Source: Defluviitaleaceae bacterium
Lineage (GTDB): Bacteria; Bacillota; Clostridia; Lachnospirales; WRAX01
Length of the DNA: 6,199 bases
Assembly (NCBI GenBank): GCA_009781815.1
Contig: WQVB01000078.1
Location: forward strand, 1-6,199
Reading direction: 5' to 3'
The position numbers were made by a program, and so were the translations under genes. The notes below the pieces were generated by a model. It was not told the DNA's origin, searched no databases, and saw only the letters and a list, made by a program, of their open reading frames with translations. Shown piece by piece: positions 4,343 through 6,199 of the stretch (positions are counted from its first letter, which is position 1; every line of letters begins with the position of its first letter).

Positions 4343-4384
4343 ACTAGGCGGGTGCAGGATGACGGTAGGGGGTGTGGGATGACG
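4335..4384 (-). repeat. tandem array of about 21-bp units, right
   Basis: GGATGACG recurs at 4335, 4357 and 4377 with spacers rich in G. These are the inverted counterparts of the left array at 3931-3981. The inverted pairing of the two arrays delimits the composite region. Confidence 0.65.
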
Positions 4385-4430
4385 ACTATGATGGGTATAG
4401 GGCAGCGGGAAGAAGGAGCAGGATGATCAG

Positions 4431-5408
4431 CTAGAACAACAACGTATGATTCTCACACAAATGGTCGGGGTTAATAAACCACCTATAATTAAAATCCTGA
4501 AAAAACATGGATATATTTTGCACATCCAACATATCCGTCCACACTCCCTCTCTAGTAGATAAAACTGCCAAAGTGTAGGGGGAATCTGTGAAAATAATAG
4601 CCATATCGTGAAAAGCACCACCAAAGCCTGGAGCCCATCCGCTTTTGCTGGCCACGGGGTGGTCTGCCACTATAAAGGGGTAGCGGTTGCGTAGCATGTC
4701 TTGCTTAAGCTCTAGGGCAAAGTGGTTGCCCGTCTCTATAAATCGAAAAATCTCCCTCATTAAGATGCCAGCTTCATTAGCGGTAATGTATGAGTATGAT
4801 ATGGTATGCAAAAGGCTAGGGTCGCCCCCTACGCTTTCGATAAAGTTGCGGTAGCCTTCAAGGCCGTGGGTGCGTCTAAGCATCCTTGTGGCGATGTTGT
4901 CGCTTTGAGACATCATCAAGCTAAGCAGTCGCCTTTGGGTAAAATATGCACCATATTCATAATAACGGCGGATAAAGCCGCTGCCTCCCCAATAATCCCC
5001 CTCGGCAAAATAAACGGTGGTGTTTAGGTTGGTGCGACCTGTGGATGCTTTGTGATATATGTAAAAGGCAAAATGTGCCTTTGTTGAAGATGCACCAAAA
5101 AAGACCCTATCGCCATAATGGCTAAAAACAAAGCCTGCCTCTAAATTTTCAAAATGTATGGCAAAATCCCCGCCAAATTGCTCCATAAAAGCCACAGCCT
5201 CTTCATAGGGCGTGGGGCAAAGGCAAGGCTCTGGCTCTATTTCGCATATTTCTTCTTCATCTTCCTCATCTTCTTCTTCAAAGGCAGGTGGCTCTTGAGA
5301 GACAACTTGCGGGTTAGGTATGTAGAAGGTATGCAAAGCTAGGTTTACATGGATGATTAAAGATACAATAACAATCAAACAAAGGCCAGCTGCTAGCTTT
5401 TTTAGCAT
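4431..5408 (-). CDS. membrane-anchored serine hydrolase, penicillin-binding/beta-lactamase fold
   Basis: This 325-residue protein is expected outside the cell, held by an N-terminal hydrophobic segment (5-25) that may be an uncleaved anchor. A strongly acidic linker (43-53, mostly E and D) with nearby Cys residues (55, 62, 64) precedes the catalytic domain. The active-site motifs appear in order: SxxK as SSTK (107-110), SDN in MSQSDNIATRM (169-171) and KSG (255-257). No clear ExxLN omega-loop motif of class A beta-lactamases is seen. A D,D-peptidase-like or cell-wall role is therefore at least as likely as antibiotic hydrolysis. No lipobox is visible: the Cys at 10 is preceded by Leu. ATG 5408 has AAGGAGG 8 nt upstream, made from the last codons of the RecQ gene, so the two genes are probably coupled. 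Confidence 0.82.
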   Translation of the reverse strand: MLKKLAAGLCLIVIVSLIIHVNLALHTFYIPNPQVVSQEPPAFEEEDEEDEEEICEIEPEPCLCPTPYEEAVAFMEQFGGDFAIHFENLEAGFVFSHYGDRVFFGASSTKAHFAFYIYHKASTGRTNLNTTVYFAEGDYWGGSGFIRRYYEYGAYFTQRRLLSLMMSQSDNIATRMLRRTHGLEGYRNFIESVGGDPSLLHTISYSYITANEAGILMREIFRFIETGNHFALELKQDMLRNRYPFIVADHPVASKSGWAPGFGGAFHDMAIIFTDSPYTLAVLSTREGVWTDMLDVQNISMFFQDFNYRWFINPDHLCENHTLLF

Positions 5409-5413
5409 CTCCC

Positions 5414-6199
5414 CTACCTCCTTAACTTTAATATATCCAAAGCATTTTCTGCAATAAATTTTTGTGCCGCCTCTTCAAAAAGGTTTATGTTTAGCTCTTC
5501 GCCTCTAATGGTTCTTTTTTCGTTTTTTATGCCTATGCCTACCCCTTGTGGTGTGGGCATTTTTGTATTTTTATCGTCTATCTCTATAATCTCTACCAGC
5601 CCTTGTTTTATAAGCCAATTGTTTATCATCTGACCGCTTATTTTTTCACGGCCTGCCTTCATTAACGCCACATTTACCATATCTGCTACAAAGTTGACTG
5701 ATATAGGGTTTGGGCTAGGGTTGATATTTTCGTGGTTATATTGAGTGTGGGCTGATGTTGTGATGGCTTCGCCCTTTTCGCCCTCAAACTGAGCAATAAC
5801 CTCTAAAAACTCCTTGCCATAGCGGGTTGCCTTCATTTGCCCAATGCCTGATATATCTAAAAGCTCTTCGCCATCTCGTGGCATTTTTTGGCACATCTCT
5901 ATAAGGGTTGCATCGTTAAAAACAACAAAAGCTGGCACGGCATTTTGTTTAGCAATATCAAGCCGCAATGCTTTTAAAGCCTCTAGCAACTCTTCGTTGA
6001 TAGGGTATGTAGGTAGAGGTGCTTTTGCCTTTTTAAACCTAGTGGAAGCCGTGGCGCTTGGGGATGTTTTAGCACCCCACCCTTCTTCTACCCGCATATG
6101 CACCTCATAGCTTTGCTTTAAAAAATCCGCACCCTTTTGGGTTATTTTCGCCACCATAAACTGGTCTGTTGTTTTTCGTAAAAAGCCCTGCCCTATGGC
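5414..6199 (-). CDS. recQ: ATP-dependent DNA helicase RecQ, C-terminal part (5' end outside window)
   Basis: RecQ unwinds DNA during recombination and repair. Only the last 261 residues lie in the window; the frame stays open to the right edge, so an internal ATG at 6157 is not the start. The first visible residues, AIGQGFLRKTTDQF followed by ITQKG, match the end of the winged-helix RQC domain. An HRDC domain follows at about residues 66-139, including LLEALKALRLDIAK, VPAFVVFNDATLIEMCQKMP and ISGIGQMKATRYG. After a linker, about 95 more residues (from about 165) contain a helical, winged-helix-like segment, INNWLIKQGLVEI, as in the extra C-terminal domain of many Firmicutes RecQ proteins. The zinc-binding and helicase domains lie outside. 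Another HRDC-bearing RecQ-like helicase is the alternative. Confidence 0.8.
   Translation of the reverse strand, partial: AIGQGFLRKTTDQFMVAKITQKGADFLKQSYEVHMRVEEGWGAKTSPSATASTRFKKAKAPLPTYPINEELLEALKALRLDIAKQNAVPAFVVFNDATLIEMCQKMPRDGEELLDISGIGQMKATRYGKEFLEVIAQFEGEKGEAITTSAHTQYNHENINPSPNPISVNFVADMVNVALMKAGREKISGQMINNWLIKQGLVEIIEIDDKNTKMPTPQGVGIGIKNEKRTIRGEELNINLFEEAAQKFIAENALDILKLRR
5417..5423 (-). promoter_or_regulatory. Shine-Dalgarno site embedded in the end of the RecQ gene
   Basis: On the minus strand AAGGAGG lies 8 nt before ATG 5408. It is formed by the terminal Arg-Arg codons (AGG AGG) of the upstream helicase gene, whose TAG is 5 nt before the next start. It confirms the start of the hydrolase gene and suggests translational coupling. 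Confidence 0.75.

Larger units (their letters stand above)
3902..4430. repeat. 529-bp composite palindromic repeat region between convergent genes
   Basis: The whole tail-to-tail gap is repeats. From left to right: CGTCATCC-type tandem units (3931-3981), a 98/99-bp palindromic element (3974-4072), spacer module S inverted (4085-4104), a larger hairpin element (4113-4237), spacer S inverted (4241-4268), a one-sided inverted copy of the element (4270-4342), and tandem units in the opposite orientation (4335-4384). The outer arrays face each other, so the gap as a whole can fold into a very long imperfect hairpin. No coding frame is credible. No conventional T-tailed terminator is present for either flanking operon; these hairpins may serve instead. 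Confidence 0.85.

Noticed and set aside
3902..4430. CRISPR array
   Set aside because: The repeats are palindromes of different sequence in both orientations, without uniform repeats separated by unique spacers, and no cas genes are present.
4427..5342. Alternative frames within the serine hydrolase gene (4427-4624, 4806-5027, 5154-5342)
   Set aside because: All lie within a gene whose three catalytic motifs are in the correct order; the alternative products look like frame shadows.
4431..5408. Lipoprotein signal in the serine hydrolase
   Set aside because: Cys 10 is preceded by Ala-Gly-Leu, which does not fit a lipobox (Gly, Ala or Ser is needed before Cys), and most of the hydrophobic segment lies after it.
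5844..6110. Plus-strand frame of 88 codons opposite recQ
   Set aside because: It is antisense to the HRDC domain, which is clearly coding on the minus strand.

Overview
The window looks like chromosome from a low-GC, endospore-forming member of the Firmicutes, most likely Clostridia. Three things point there: AGGAGG-type ribosome binding sites, an alpha/beta-type small acid-soluble spore protein (SASP), and a YtrA-type GntR/ABC operon. No tRNA, rRNA, transposase or CRISPR array is visible.

Left part (1-857). A possible C-terminal tail of a + strand gene ends at 78. Most of the rest is non-coding and rich in palindromic repeats: a 98-bp element with 27-bp perfect inverted arms (169-266) and a nested hairpin element (562-765). 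Between them lies the most interesting locus. A 26-codon minus-strand ORF (467-547) encodes a hydrophobic, single-membrane-segment peptide with a basic tail. Facing it is a + strand transcription unit (promoter 304-332, terminator 429-475) that has no convincing ORF and would be antisense to the 3' end of the small mRNA. This is the geometry of convergent type I toxin-antitoxin loci such as txpA/RatA and bsrG/SR4. The assignment is inferred, not proven.

Centre-left (830-2896). A consensus sigma-A promoter (TTGACA, 17 bp, TATTAT) drives a three-gene operon: GntR/YtrA regulator, ABC ATPase and ABC-2 permease, closed by an intrinsic terminator. The promoter carries three tandem 8-bp repeats, a candidate autoregulatory operator. 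The regulator has no ATG/GTG/TTG start compatible with that promoter and probably starts at ATT.

Centre (2906-3901). A short SASP gene, possibly driven by a forespore sigma-G promoter, is followed after 2 bp by a class I SAM-dependent methyltransferase.

Tail-to-tail gap (3902-4430). About 530 bp are filled with a mosaic of palindromic units, spacer modules and short tandem arrays, arranged as a large inverted structure between two convergent operons.

Right part (4431-6199, minus strand). The C-terminal part of a RecQ helicase gene, running off the right edge, is followed 5 nt downstream by a membrane-anchored serine hydrolase of the penicillin-binding/beta-lactamase fold. The two appear translationally coupled.
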